Source: Alphaproteobacteria bacterium AO1-B
Lineage (GTDB): Bacteria > Pseudomonadota > Alphaproteobacteria > Rhizobiales > Stappiaceae
Direction of reading: 5' to 3'
Assembly: GCA_001890945.1 (NCBI GenBank)
Contig: MLAX01000004.1
Span: 248,001-312,000, forward strand
DNA length: 64,000 bases
This document shows, piece by piece, positions 17,664-25,288 of this stretch (positions within the stretch are counted from its first letter, which is position 1; each line of letters starts with the position of its first letter). A model generated the notes under the pieces. It made no database searches. It was not told the DNA's origin and was given only the letters and a program-made list of their open reading frames with translations. The position numbers and the translations under genes were made by a program.

Positions 17664-18926
17664 ATGGCTACCAACCCCCAAGAGTTGCTACGTGCTCTTT
17701 TCGAGCGGGCCGTTGAGGTTGCTGATCCGATGAAGAGCCTTGCGAGCCAGTTGCCTGAAAAACCTGATGGCAGGGTTGTTGTGATCGGTGCTGGAAAAGC
17801 GTCCGCACGGATGGCAGAGGCTGTTGAGGCAGAATGGGGGGCTTGTGAAGGGTTGGTCATCACTCGCTACGGCTATGGGCGCCCCACAAAGGGCATTGAG
17901 ATTGTCGAGGCTGCGCACCCGGTGCCGGACAAGGCCGGACAGGACGCGACGAAACGCATGCTGGAGTTGCTATCCGATCTTGATGGGGATGATTGCGTTC
18001 TTGCCCTCATTTCCGGTGGTGCATCGGCTCTTTTGACCGCACCGGCAGGAGCCATTAGTCTTGAAGAGAAGCAGGCGGTCAATCAGGCGCTGCTCGCATC
18101 CGGCGCGCCGATCGGCCAAATGAACGTTGTTCGCAAGCATCTGAGCCGGGTGAAGGGGGGGCAGCTTGCGGCCGCTGCTTATCCGGCAAAGATGGTGGCA
18201 TTGCTTTTGTCCGATGTTCCAGGAGATGATCCGGCTGAGATCGGGTCCGGGCCAACGGTCGGGGACGGCAGTACTCCGGAAGATGCCCTTCAAATCCTTG
18301 CACGATGGAGCATAGATGTACCGGGCTCGGTTTCGGAGGTCCTCTCTGGGCAAACCGGAGTTTTGCCGCCAGACCATGAACGTCTGGGCCGCGTGACAAA
18401 CACTATCTTTGCCGCGCCGTCGCAGTCCTTGGAAGCTGCGAGAAGCCTTGCAGAGAAGGCTGGATGCGACGTCGAGATCCTTGGTGATGCCTTGGAAGGC
18501 GAGGCGCGAGATGTTGCCGCAACACATGCGGACCTTGCTCTGCAAAGGCAAAAAGAGCGGGGAGCATCAAAGCGGCCTTTGATCCTGTTGTCGGGTGGAG
18601 AATTGACGGTTACGCGGCGCGGCGACGGAGTTGGCGGTCCCAATGCAGAATATGCATTAGCTTTGGCAAATTCGCTCAAAGGTGCAGCGGGTATCCATGC
18701 GATTGCTTGCGATACAGACGGTGTCGATGGCGCAGCCGAAGTGGCCGGCGCGATTATCGGTCCTGACACCCCTTCCAGGGCCACTTCGAGGGGTGTGTCG
18801 ATGAGTGACGCGCTTGACCGGAATGATGCTCATGAGTTTTTTAGAGCAATTGGTGATCAGGTCGTGACAGGTCCAACACTGACGAATGTGAATGATTTCC
18901 GCGCAATTTACATCAATGGAGTGTGA
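17664..18926 (+). CDS. Glycerate 2-kinase (GckA/TtuD, DUF4147 type)
   Basis: A 420-residue class II glycerate kinase, often labelled hydroxypyruvate reductase in error. It has the N-terminal DUF4147 domain with VVVIGAGKASARMAEAVE and LALISGGASALLTAPAG, and the C-terminal MOFRL part with ILLSGGELTVTRRGDGVGGPNAEYALALA and CDTDGVDGAAEVAGA. It phosphorylates D-glycerate to 2-phosphoglycerate. The ATG at 17664 has GGAGA upstream. The Dabb gene starts three bases after its stop. A kinase for glycerate here is of interest because the LacI-controlled glycosidase operon 9 kb downstream may release glycerate. Confidence 0.88.
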   Translation: MATNPQELLRALFERAVEVADPMKSLASQLPEKPDGRVVVIGAGKASARMAEAVEAEWGACEGLVITRYGYGRPTKGIEIVEAAHPVPDKAGQDATKRMLELLSDLDGDDCVLALISGGASALLTAPAGAISLEEKQAVNQALLASGAPIGQMNVVRKHLSRVKGGQLAAAAYPAKMVALLLSDVPGDDPAEIGSGPTVGDGSTPEDALQILARWSIDVPGSVSEVLSGQTGVLPPDHERLGRVTNTIFAAPSQSLEAARSLAEKAGCDVEILGDALEGEARDVAATHADLALQRQKERGASKRPLILLSGGELTVTRRGDGVGGPNAEYALALANSLKGAAGIHAIACDTDGVDGAAEVAGAIIGPDTPSRATSRGVSMSDALDRNDAHEFFRAIGDQVVTGPTLTNVNDFRAIYINGV

Positions 18927-18929
18927 GGC

Positions 18930-19241
18930 ATGCTGCAGCACTGTGTTTTGTTGTCGTTGAGGGATCCGGATAATCTATCAGCGCTCGTTGAACCGATGGC
19001 GTTGATTTCAGGGCTAGTTGATAAACTTTCTGGCGTGCTTTCAGTCACACATGGTCCGAACATCGATCTGGAGGGCAAATCGAAGCCGTTTCAATATGGG
19101 TTTATTGTAACGGTCAGCGATGAAGCTGTTCTTGCCGACTATGCGCCGCATCCAGATCATCAAAGGGCCGCTGCAATGTTGATCGCTGCTTGCGAAGGTG
19201 GTGCAGACGGCATTCTCGTGGCTGATATTCGCTGCGGCTGA
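18930..19241 (+). CDS. Dabb (stress-responsive A/B barrel) domain protein
   Basis: A 103-residue single-domain protein beginning MLQHCVLLSLRDPDNLSALVEP and containing GPNIDLEGKSKPFQYGFIVTVSDEAVLADYAPHPDHQ, here noted by its parts GPNIDLEGKSKPFQYG and YAPHPDHQ. These are the Dabb ferredoxin-like barrel landmarks (HxxF/Y...HPxH). Such proteins form dimeric barrels; a few are cyclases or EthD-like partners, but most have no known role. It sits three bases behind the glycerate kinase gene, so the two are cotranscribed. Confidence 0.8.
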   Translation: MLQHCVLLSLRDPDNLSALVEPMALISGLVDKLSGVLSVTHGPNIDLEGKSKPFQYGFIVTVSDEAVLADYAPHPDHQRAAAMLIAACEGGADGILVADIRCG

Positions 19242-19355
19242 TGGAAACGCTGGATCGCCAATCTCTATCTAAGTCACAGAGAGGTAACTCCTTTTTGTTA
19301 TTCTAGCGGCGAATGACCTGAAACACCTCGAAAGATTGGGCAAAAAGGAAGCCGC

Positions 19356-20537
19356 GTGTCTGAAGTGACCATTACCCGGGCAGTGCGAATGCCGGACCAA
19401 TTCCGTATTGCGCGGTTTTTGTCCAATCCCAAGCTCGGTCCGCGGCTTTTGTTCTTTAGCGGCGGCTCCGCGCTGAATGATGTTTCAAGGTGTCTGAAAA
19501 GGTATACGCACAACTCCATTCACCTTGTGACACCTTTTGATTCCGGAGGCAGTTCACAAGGGTTGCGGCTTGCCTTTGATATGCCTGCGATAGGTGATCT
19601 CAGAAGCCGTCTGATGGCTCTTGCAGATGAAACCGTTCTTGGTCAGCCCGATGTGTTCCGGCTATTCACGCATCGGTTTTCCAAAGAGTCTGGACAAGAG
19701 GAACTGGCAAGTGAGCTTGAGGCGATGATCGCCGGCATTCATCCGCTCGTGGCAGTCGTTGAACAACCGATGCGGACGCTCATTCAGAACCAGCTGCGGA
19801 CGTTTCAGAAGGGGTGCCCGCCAACCTTTGATTTGCGCGGCGCAAGCATCGGAAATCTCATTCTTGCCGGTGGTTATCTCAATCAAAACAAACAGTTGGA
19901 ACCTATTATCTTCCTGGTTGCAAAACTGGTTGGCGTCCTCGGCCATGTTAAGGCTGTATCCGATGACAATCTGCATCTGGCGGCCAAGCTCGAAACCGGC
20001 GACATTGTCGTCGGACAGCACCTTCTGACAGGAAAAGAACAAGCGCCACTGACGTCGCCGATTGAGGAGATATTCCTGAACAGAAGCTTGCATAGCCGGG
20101 AACCGGCGGTATCCGTGTTCCCGGAGCGCAATACGGCTTTAGTGCAGTCTGCGGATCTCATCTGCTATTCCCCAGGCAGCCTGTACACAAGCCTGATTGC
20201 CAGCCTTTTGCCTCGGGGTGTTGGCCGAGCTGTTGCAAGCCGCACGGTTCCCAAAGTGTATGTGCCCAGTTTGGGTCATGATCCCGAAGCGCCTGGAATG
20301 ACGCTTGAGGCTCGCGTTCAGGCATTGCTTGCTTATCTTCGAAAAGATGCCGGTAGCGATTGCCCGGTCGAACGGCTGTTGAATTTTGTCGTAACGGATC
20401 CACGCACGGAAGAAGATGATATCGGGGCAGTGGAGCAACTTGGCATTACCGTTTTGCGGCTGGATCTGATATCCAGCAAATCAGATCCTTATTACGACCC
20501 AGTGCCGCTCTGTGAGGCGCTGGTTTCCCTGACTTGA
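19356..20537 (+). CDS. CofD/YvcK-like protein (GAK-system type)
   Basis: A 393-residue member of the CofD (2-phospho-lactate transferase)/YvcK superfamily. The nucleotide-binding N terminus reads LLFFSGGSALNDVSRCL, followed by LVTPFDSGGSSQGLRLAFDMPAIGDLRSRL (parts DSGGSSQGLR and AIGDLRSRL are diagnostic). SIGNLILAGGYL and ICYSPGSLYTSLIASLLPRGVG complete the fold. It matches the form named as the CofD-like part of the GAK system, in which it normally neighbours an ATP-grasp protein and an HPr-kinase-like protein; neither is in this window. The start is GTG at 19356. Coenzyme F420 synthesis is unlikely as no other F420 gene is near. RbsD follows 27 bases later. Confidence 0.75.
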   Translation: MSEVTITRAVRMPDQFRIARFLSNPKLGPRLLFFSGGSALNDVSRCLKRYTHNSIHLVTPFDSGGSSQGLRLAFDMPAIGDLRSRLMALADETVLGQPDVFRLFTHRFSKESGQEELASELEAMIAGIHPLVAVVEQPMRTLIQNQLRTFQKGCPPTFDLRGASIGNLILAGGYLNQNKQLEPIIFLVAKLVGVLGHVKAVSDDNLHLAAKLETGDIVVGQHLLTGKEQAPLTSPIEEIFLNRSLHSREPAVSVFPERNTALVQSADLICYSPGSLYTSLIASLLPRGVGRAVASRTVPKVYVPSLGHDPEAPGMTLEARVQALLAYLRKDAGSDCPVERLLNFVVTDPRTEEDDIGAVEQLGITVLRLDLISSKSDPYYDPVPLCEALVSLT

Positions 20538-20564
20538 CCGATAAAGGATGCGAAGGAAACGCCC

Positions 20565-20975
20565 ATGAAACGGACCCCGATGCTGAATCGGCACATGAGT
20601 ACGCTGATCGCCTCCCTCGGGCACATGGATGAAATCGTTGTTGCAGACGCTGGTCTGCCGGTGCCGCCGGGCGTCGATGTCATTGACTTGGCAGTTTCGC
20701 CTGGCGTGCCCGGCTTCTTTGATGTCCTGGATGTTCTGACGAGCGAATTGGTAGTCGAGATAGCTGTTTTCGCCGAAGAGGCAAGTGCGGAACTGGCGAC
20801 CGAGATCGAAGTTCGGCTGGCCCATTGGGCTGCGGAAACCGGCAAGCCGATCGAGCATGACCGTGTGCCTCACGAGGACTTCAAAATTCGGACGAAGCAG
20901 GCGCGTGCCGTTATTCGCACGGGCGAATGCACACCTTATGCGAATGTCATTCTGGTCTCGGGTGTACCGTTCTAG
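20565..20975 (+). CDS. rbsD: D-ribose pyranase
   Basis: A 136-residue RbsD/FucU-family mutarotase. It shows the catalytic His region LIASLGHMDEIVVADAGLP and the C-terminal sugar-binding motif RTGECTPYANVILVSGVPF. RbsD enzymes convert beta-pyranose to furanose ribose before ribokinase. No ribose permease or ribokinase gene is in this window, which is unusual, since rbsD normally lies in the rbs operon. It follows the CofD-like gene by 27 bases with AAGGA upstream and is followed by a strong terminator, so the two form a short transcription unit. Confidence 0.9.
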   Translation: MKRTPMLNRHMSTLIASLGHMDEIVVADAGLPVPPGVDVIDLAVSPGVPGFFDVLDVLTSELVVEIAVFAEEASAELATEIEVRLAHWAAETGKPIEHDRVPHEDFKIRTKQARAVIRTGECTPYANVILVSGVPF

Positions 20976-21003
20976 CGGCCTGTTTTTCAAATCTGCCAAC
21001 ATC

Positions 21004-21040
21004 GAGCCCGCGCTTTTTCTGCGCGGGCTCAATTGTTTTG
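21004..21040 (+). terminator. Rho-independent terminator after rbsD
   Basis: Arms GAGCCCGCGC (21004-21013) and GCGCGGGCTC (21021-21030) pair perfectly around a T-rich 7-base loop. AATTGTTTTG follows. It ends the CofD-like/rbsD unit. Confidence 0.9.
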
Positions 21041-21220
21041 TATGAAGTACTGGTCGACCAGCTGCTGGCGAGTGCTCTTCTGATTTGCCGATAGAGGCAT
21101 ACTCTCAGGGGAGTGTGTGCCTGGTAACACTGCCAAGCTGGCGTAGCTGGCGCTGTTTGGATCTGTTCCGAAACCTTTCCGATTGAAGTTTCGTTTATCT
21201 GCCAAAGCCTTCCCGTTCTG

Positions 21221-21281
21221 CAAAAACGAATTTTTGAGTTTCCAAAACCGATTTTGTTGACTTCCGAAATCGGTTTTGGAA
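21221..21281. promoter_or_regulatory. Cluster of three LacI-type operators at the lacI promoter
   Basis: A 15-base perfect inverted repeat has arms TTCCAAAACCGATTT (21240-21254) and AAATCGGTTTTGGAA (21267-21281). Each arm is itself a LacI-like near-palindrome around CpG. A third site, CAAAAA/CGAA/TTTTTG, lies at 21221-21236. A TTGACT hexamer (21257-21262) is between the two arms, so bound repressor would cover the promoter. The arrangement fits autoregulation by the LacI-family protein encoded 82 bases downstream. Confidence 0.65.
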
Positions 21282-21362
21282 CCATTATTGAAATAAATCG
21301 CCTTCGATCACCTGAGCCGCAGGCAGAAAGAAATTCGGGCCGGTCGGCCTTTGGGAGGAAAA

Positions 21363-22451
21363 ATGTCGGGTCACCGCGGGTCAGTGACGATTGACGACGT
21401 TGCACGCCATGTGGGCGTCGCAAAGGGAACCGTTTCGCGGGTCCTGAACAATTATACCGACATTTCCCAAGCCACCCGCGAGCGCATCCTGAAAGCCGTC
21501 AAGGAACTTGGCTACCAGCCGTCGGCGACTGCCCGTAACTTGAAACGCGGCCGGCAGGATACGCTCGGCATTGTCATACCCGTTGGGCATGGCAATGGCG
21601 CTGATCCATTTCTGTCTGAATTTATCGATGGAATTGCACGTGCCTTGGATGAACTCGGGATTGATCTCCTGGTGACAACCGCCCACTCGCGGGATCACAT
21701 GATCGAGACGCTTCAGCGTCTTATTGCCCGGCGGAAGGTCGACGGTTTTATTCTCACCAGAACCGAAGTTGAAGATCCGCGCATTGCTTTCTTGAGTGAA
21801 CAGGGGTTTCCCTTTGTCACGCACGGCCGGTCGCATCTTCCCGACACCCATGCGTGGTTCGACATCGACAATGAAAAAACCTTTGCTGATGGCGTGCGGC
21901 ATATTTACAGCCTCGGACACAGCCGCATCGGATTCATAGGCGGATCGCTAGACCTGAATTTCGCGCTCCAGCGCCGAGATGGCTACCGTGCCGGTCTCGA
22001 GGCGTTGGGCGTATCTTATGATCCTGGTCTTGAAACATTCGTGGACCTCAACGAAGAAGGCGGTTTTGCTGGAGCGGAACGACTTCTGGCGGGCAACGAT
22101 CTGCCGCCCACCGCCTTGTTGTGCGTGACAGACGCACTTGCGATTGGTGCTATTCAATACTGCCGGAAACATGGCCTCACCGTAGGCTCGGATGTCACGA
22201 TCATCGGCTATGACGGACTGCCCTTTGGTGACTATCTCGAGCCGCCGCTTACCACCTTTTCGCAAAGTGCGTCGGAAGCAGGCAGCCGCGTCGCCCGGAT
22301 GTTGATTGATGTTTTGGACGGCAAAGATCCGAAGACCCTGAAGGCACTTTCAGAAGCGACTTTAATCCGGCGTGCATCAGACGGCGCGCCGCATAAGACA
22401 CCGGAGGCACTGGCAGAAGTGCTCCGGTCCCGGCTGAACCAACAGCCATGA
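21363..22451 (+). CDS. LacI-family transcriptional regulator of the glycoside operon
   Basis: A 362-residue LacI/GalR regulator. The helix-turn-helix is TIDDVARHVGVAKGTVSRVLNNYTDIS (start TIDDVARHVGVAKGTVSRVL), the hinge follows at ~GYQPSATARNLKRG, and the sugar-binding domain contains GHSRIGFIGG and PTALLCVTDALAIGAIQ. The ATG at 21363 has GGGAGGAA immediately upstream; a TTG 12 bases earlier overlaps that site. It is 22 bases before the binding-protein gene and heads the ABC-glycosidase operon. The resemblance to AglR-type regulators of alpha-glucoside uptake is only general. The inducer is probably the transported glycoside or its product. Confidence 0.92.
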   Translation: MSGHRGSVTIDDVARHVGVAKGTVSRVLNNYTDISQATRERILKAVKELGYQPSATARNLKRGRQDTLGIVIPVGHGNGADPFLSEFIDGIARALDELGIDLLVTTAHSRDHMIETLQRLIARRKVDGFILTRTEVEDPRIAFLSEQGFPFVTHGRSHLPDTHAWFDIDNEKTFADGVRHIYSLGHSRIGFIGGSLDLNFALQRRDGYRAGLEALGVSYDPGLETFVDLNEEGGFAGAERLLAGNDLPPTALLCVTDALAIGAIQYCRKHGLTVGSDVTIIGYDGLPFGDYLEPPLTTFSQSASEAGSRVARMLIDVLDGKDPKTLKALSEATLIRRASDGAPHKTPEALAEVLRSRLNQQP

Positions 22452-22473
22452 CCTGGCAGTAAGGGAGACTGAC

Positions 22474-23823
22474 ATGATTGGGAGGAGCACTTTCCTGACC
22501 TCGACCATTGCGGGTGTACTCGCATTGAGCATTACGGTGGCTCAGGCGCAAACCCTGCGTTTCTGGACGACGGAAGAGCAGCCGGAGCGGCTGGCGAAAC
22601 AGGAAGAACTGGCCGCGGCCTTCAAAGACAAAACCGGCATCGAGGTTGATGTCATTCCAGTCACGGAATCCGATCTTGGAACCCGTGCCACTGCAGCTTT
22701 CGCTGCCGGTGATCTGCCGGATGTGATTTATCACACCCTACAGTATGCGCTGCCATGGGCAGAGGCCGGTATTCTGGACACCGAAGCGGCGACAGAGGTT
22801 CTGGAGAACCTGGGCACTGATACATTTGCGCCTGGCGCAGTGGCAATGGCCGCGGTCGAAGGTGGGATCGCTTCTGTGCCGGTTGATGGCTGGACACAAA
22901 TGGTTGTCTATCGCAAGGACCTCTTCGATGCGAATGGCCTCGCGGCCCCCGACAGCTACGAGAACATTTTGGCAGCGGTTGAGAAACTGCATAACCCACC
23001 GGAAATGTTTGCATTCGTCGCAGCCACCAAGGTTGATGAGAACTTTATGAGCCAGGTGCTCGAGCATGTTCTTTTGGCCAATGGCGTCAGCCCGGTTGGC
23101 AATGACGGCTTCAAGCCGCTGGACGAGAAAAAGACGATCGAAGCACTCGAGTTCTATAAGGCAATTGCAGAGTCATCTCCTCCAGGAGATCTGTTTTGGA
23201 AGCAGTCTCGCGAGCTATACTTTGCCGGCAAAGCGGCCATGATCATCTGGTCTCCGTTCATTCTCGATGAGCTCGCAGGTCTTCGCGACAGTGCACCGCC
23301 AACCATTTCCGATGACCCGACATCCAAAGAACTGGCGTCAAAAACCGGTATCGTGACAACCTTGAAGGGGCCGTCAAATCCGGATGGCGCTGCCTGGGGG
23401 GATGTGCGTTACTTCGGCATCACAAACGATGCAGACACGGACGCTGCCATGCAGTTTGTAGAGTTCTCGATGGATGACGGTTACATGTCGACCCTGTCGA
23501 TCGCACCGGAAGGCAAGTTCCCGATCCGCCGAGGAACCAAAGACAATCCGACGGCGTTTGTTGAAGGCTGGTCCAAGTTGCCGGTTGGTGTAGACCGCAA
23601 GGCACCGTTGACCGATCTTTATGATGCCGAGACCATCAGCACCATTGTTTCCGGTCTCGATACGGCTGCGCGTTGGGGTGTCAAGGAAGGACAGTTGTCT
23701 CTGGCCTCCAAGATCATCAACAGCCAGGCGATCAACCGGCTTGTCCGGGAATACATTGATGGCGAACGGGACGCAGCACAGACCGTTGCACAGATGAACG
23801 AAGAACTGGCCAAGATCCAGTAA
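22474..23823 (+). CDS. Carbohydrate ABC transporter, periplasmic binding protein
   Basis: A 449-residue family 1 extracellular solute-binding protein. It has a Sec signal peptide cleaved near AQAQT (residue ~26) and then TLRFWTTEEQPERLAKQEELAAAF, VDVIPVTESDLGTRATAAFAAGDLPDVIYH and PVDGWTQMVVYRKDLF, the usual pattern for di- and oligosaccharide or glycoside binders. GGGAGA precedes the ATG. It is the first transport gene of the LacI-controlled operon, and a hairpin follows its stop, which would allow its excess production. The ligand is inferred to be a small glycoside from the glycosidase in the same operon. Confidence 0.9.
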   Translation: MIGRSTFLTSTIAGVLALSITVAQAQTLRFWTTEEQPERLAKQEELAAAFKDKTGIEVDVIPVTESDLGTRATAAFAAGDLPDVIYHTLQYALPWAEAGILDTEAATEVLENLGTDTFAPGAVAMAAVEGGIASVPVDGWTQMVVYRKDLFDANGLAAPDSYENILAAVEKLHNPPEMFAFVAATKVDENFMSQVLEHVLLANGVSPVGNDGFKPLDEKKTIEALEFYKAIAESSPPGDLFWKQSRELYFAGKAAMIIWSPFILDELAGLRDSAPPTISDDPTSKELASKTGIVTTLKGPSNPDGAAWGDVRYFGITNDADTDAAMQFVEFSMDDGYMSTLSIAPEGKFPIRRGTKDNPTAFVEGWSKLPVGVDRKAPLTDLYDAETISTIVSGLDTAARWGVKEGQLSLASKIINSQAINRLVREYIDGERDAAQTVAQMNEELAKIQ

Positions 23824-23831
23824 CTGCAAAA

Positions 23832-23857
23832 TGGCCCGTGTTTTCGGACACGGGCCA
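23832..23857 (+). terminator. Intercistronic hairpin after the sugar-binding protein gene
   Basis: Arms TGGCCCGTGT (23832-23841) and ACACGGGCCA (23848-23857) pair perfectly around a 6-base loop with no T run after it. It lies between binding protein and permease genes, where such hairpins protect the upstream mRNA and reduce read-through. Confidence 0.65.
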
Positions 23858-23983
23858 ACCCCATCGGCCACCACCCCTCATTTAAAGAGGGCCTTTCCAC
23901 TATGAAGTTTCGACGGGTTGAACCGTCGAGGCACAGGGACTTTTTGCCCTATCTCTGTCCGTTTGAAACTTGAGCAGGAAACC

Positions 23984-25288
23984 ATGACCGCGCAGGACAA
24001 GACCATCGCCGAGCGCCGGCCGCCGAAAGGCATTGGACCGATGCAACGACGGGAGATGCGGCTCGCCTACTTGATGTTGGCGCCAACATTCCTGATCATT
24101 CTCGCCATTGTTGCCGGTCCTTTGCTTGCCAATTTCTGGATCAGCTTCAAGCCGGTTCAACTCGCGGACCTCCGGCCCCCAAGTGTGCTGGTAAACGAAC
24201 GCATGCGCGGCAATCCGGAAAGTGCAGGCGATGCGGCGACACTCGAATACCGGATGCGCAACTCCTCGCAGGAAAAGGAAATCCGGGATGTTGTTTTGCG
24301 GGACACCCTACCTAATGGGTTCGACGTAACGAGCGTGCCTGAGGTTTGCGCGCTTCAAGGCGCGTCGATCACATGTGACATCGGTACTGTTCCGCCAAAA
24401 TGGCGTGAGCGGCTGCGCTTTGATGGAACGGTAACCGCGGCCTATTTGGCAGCTGACCGCCCCGAGCGGGCAAGCATCCCCGAGGTCTCAGGCGATGCAG
24501 ACAATGTCCTGACAAACCTCGACTTCACCTTCGACAACTTCGTCCGGATCTTTGATGCAGATGAATTTTGGTCGGTGCTGCGGGTGACGTTCTATTACAC
24601 GATCTTCGGGACTGCCGGAGCATTGGTGCTCGGGCTGTTTGCTGCTCAACTTTTGAACACGACGTTCAAGGGGCGCGGGTTTTTGCGCGGACTGTTCCTC
24701 TTTCCTTACGTCTCGCCGGTGATTGCCGTTGCCTTCACCTGGGTGGTTCTGTTCGACCCGTTTTCCGGAACCTTAAACGCGCTTTTGACCAAAATGGGTG
24801 TCGTTGCGGACCCGATCAATTTCTTTGGTCAGCGGGCCGTGGAGTTTTCATTCTTCGGGATCCCGATGGAGTTTCCTCTGGCGCTGTCGACCGTGATTGC
24901 GTTTGAGGCATGGCGTTACTTCCCCCTGTCTTTCCTGTTCATTCTGGCGCGCATGCAGTCGCTCAACACAGATATCTATGAAGCGGCTGAAATGGATGGT
25001 GCAACGCCGCTACAGCAGTTCTGGTACCTGTCCTTGCCGCAGTTGATGGGCATTTTGTCGGTCCTGTTCCTTCTCCGTTTCATTTGGACCTTCAACAAGT
25101 TCGACGACATCTTCCTTCTGACCGGCGGCAATGCCGGAACGAGAACGTTGACAGTCGATGTTTATGAACAAGGGTTTGCCCTGTCCAACCTTGGAGCAGG
25201 GGCTGCGGTCGCCGTGGTGATCTTTGTCGTCCTCGTTACGTTTGCGACACTCTTCCTGCACTTTTCACCCAAGGAGGAAGGCCTATGA
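23984..25288 (+). CDS. Sugar ABC permease (MalF-like) with a periplasmic DUF11-like insert
   Basis: A 434-residue permease, longer than the usual ~300 residues. After TM1 (AYLMLAPTFLIILAIVAGPLL, residues ~29-48) there is a large periplasmic region (~60-180). In it TLEYRMRNSSQEKEIRDVVL, RDTLPNGFDVTSV and ITCDIGTVPP resemble the DUF11/conserved-repeat beta-sandwich (NxG...VxVTDxLPxG). The ordinary five-helix MalF core follows with the coupling motif EAAEMDGATPLQQFWYLSLP. I chose the ATG at 23984 (CAGGAAACC upstream) over an in-frame start 66 bases earlier. Its stop overlaps the second permease start by 4 bases. E. coli MalF also has an extra periplasmic loop, but of another fold as far as I can see. 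Confidence 0.85.
   Translation: MTAQDKTIAERRPPKGIGPMQRREMRLAYLMLAPTFLIILAIVAGPLLANFWISFKPVQLADLRPPSVLVNERMRGNPESAGDAATLEYRMRNSSQEKEIRDVVLRDTLPNGFDVTSVPEVCALQGASITCDIGTVPPKWRERLRFDGTVTAAYLAADRPERASIPEVSGDADNVLTNLDFTFDNFVRIFDADEFWSVLRVTFYYTIFGTAGALVLGLFAAQLLNTTFKGRGFLRGLFLFPYVSPVIAVAFTWVVLFDPFSGTLNALLTKMGVVADPINFFGQRAVEFSFFGIPMEFPLALSTVIAFEAWRYFPLSFLFILARMQSLNTDIYEAAEMDGATPLQQFWYLSLPQLMGILSVLFLLRFIWTFNKFDDIFLLTGGNAGTRTLTVDVYEQGFALSNLGAGAAVAVVIFVVLVTFATLFLHFSPKEEGL

Larger units (their letters stand above)
20976..21362. other. 387-bp gap: rbsD terminator and lacI promoter/operator region
   Basis: From left to right it holds the rbsD terminator (21004-21040), about 180 bases with no feature I can name, and the cluster of LacI-type operator sequences (21221-21281) directly before the lacI ribosome site (GGGAGGAA at 21353-21360). 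No gene fits here. Confidence 0.7.

Noticed and set aside
19356..20537. Coenzyme F420 biosynthesis by the CofD-like gene
   Set aside because: The sequence fits the GAK-type/YvcK-like branch better, and no CofC, CofE or FbiC-like gene is in the window.
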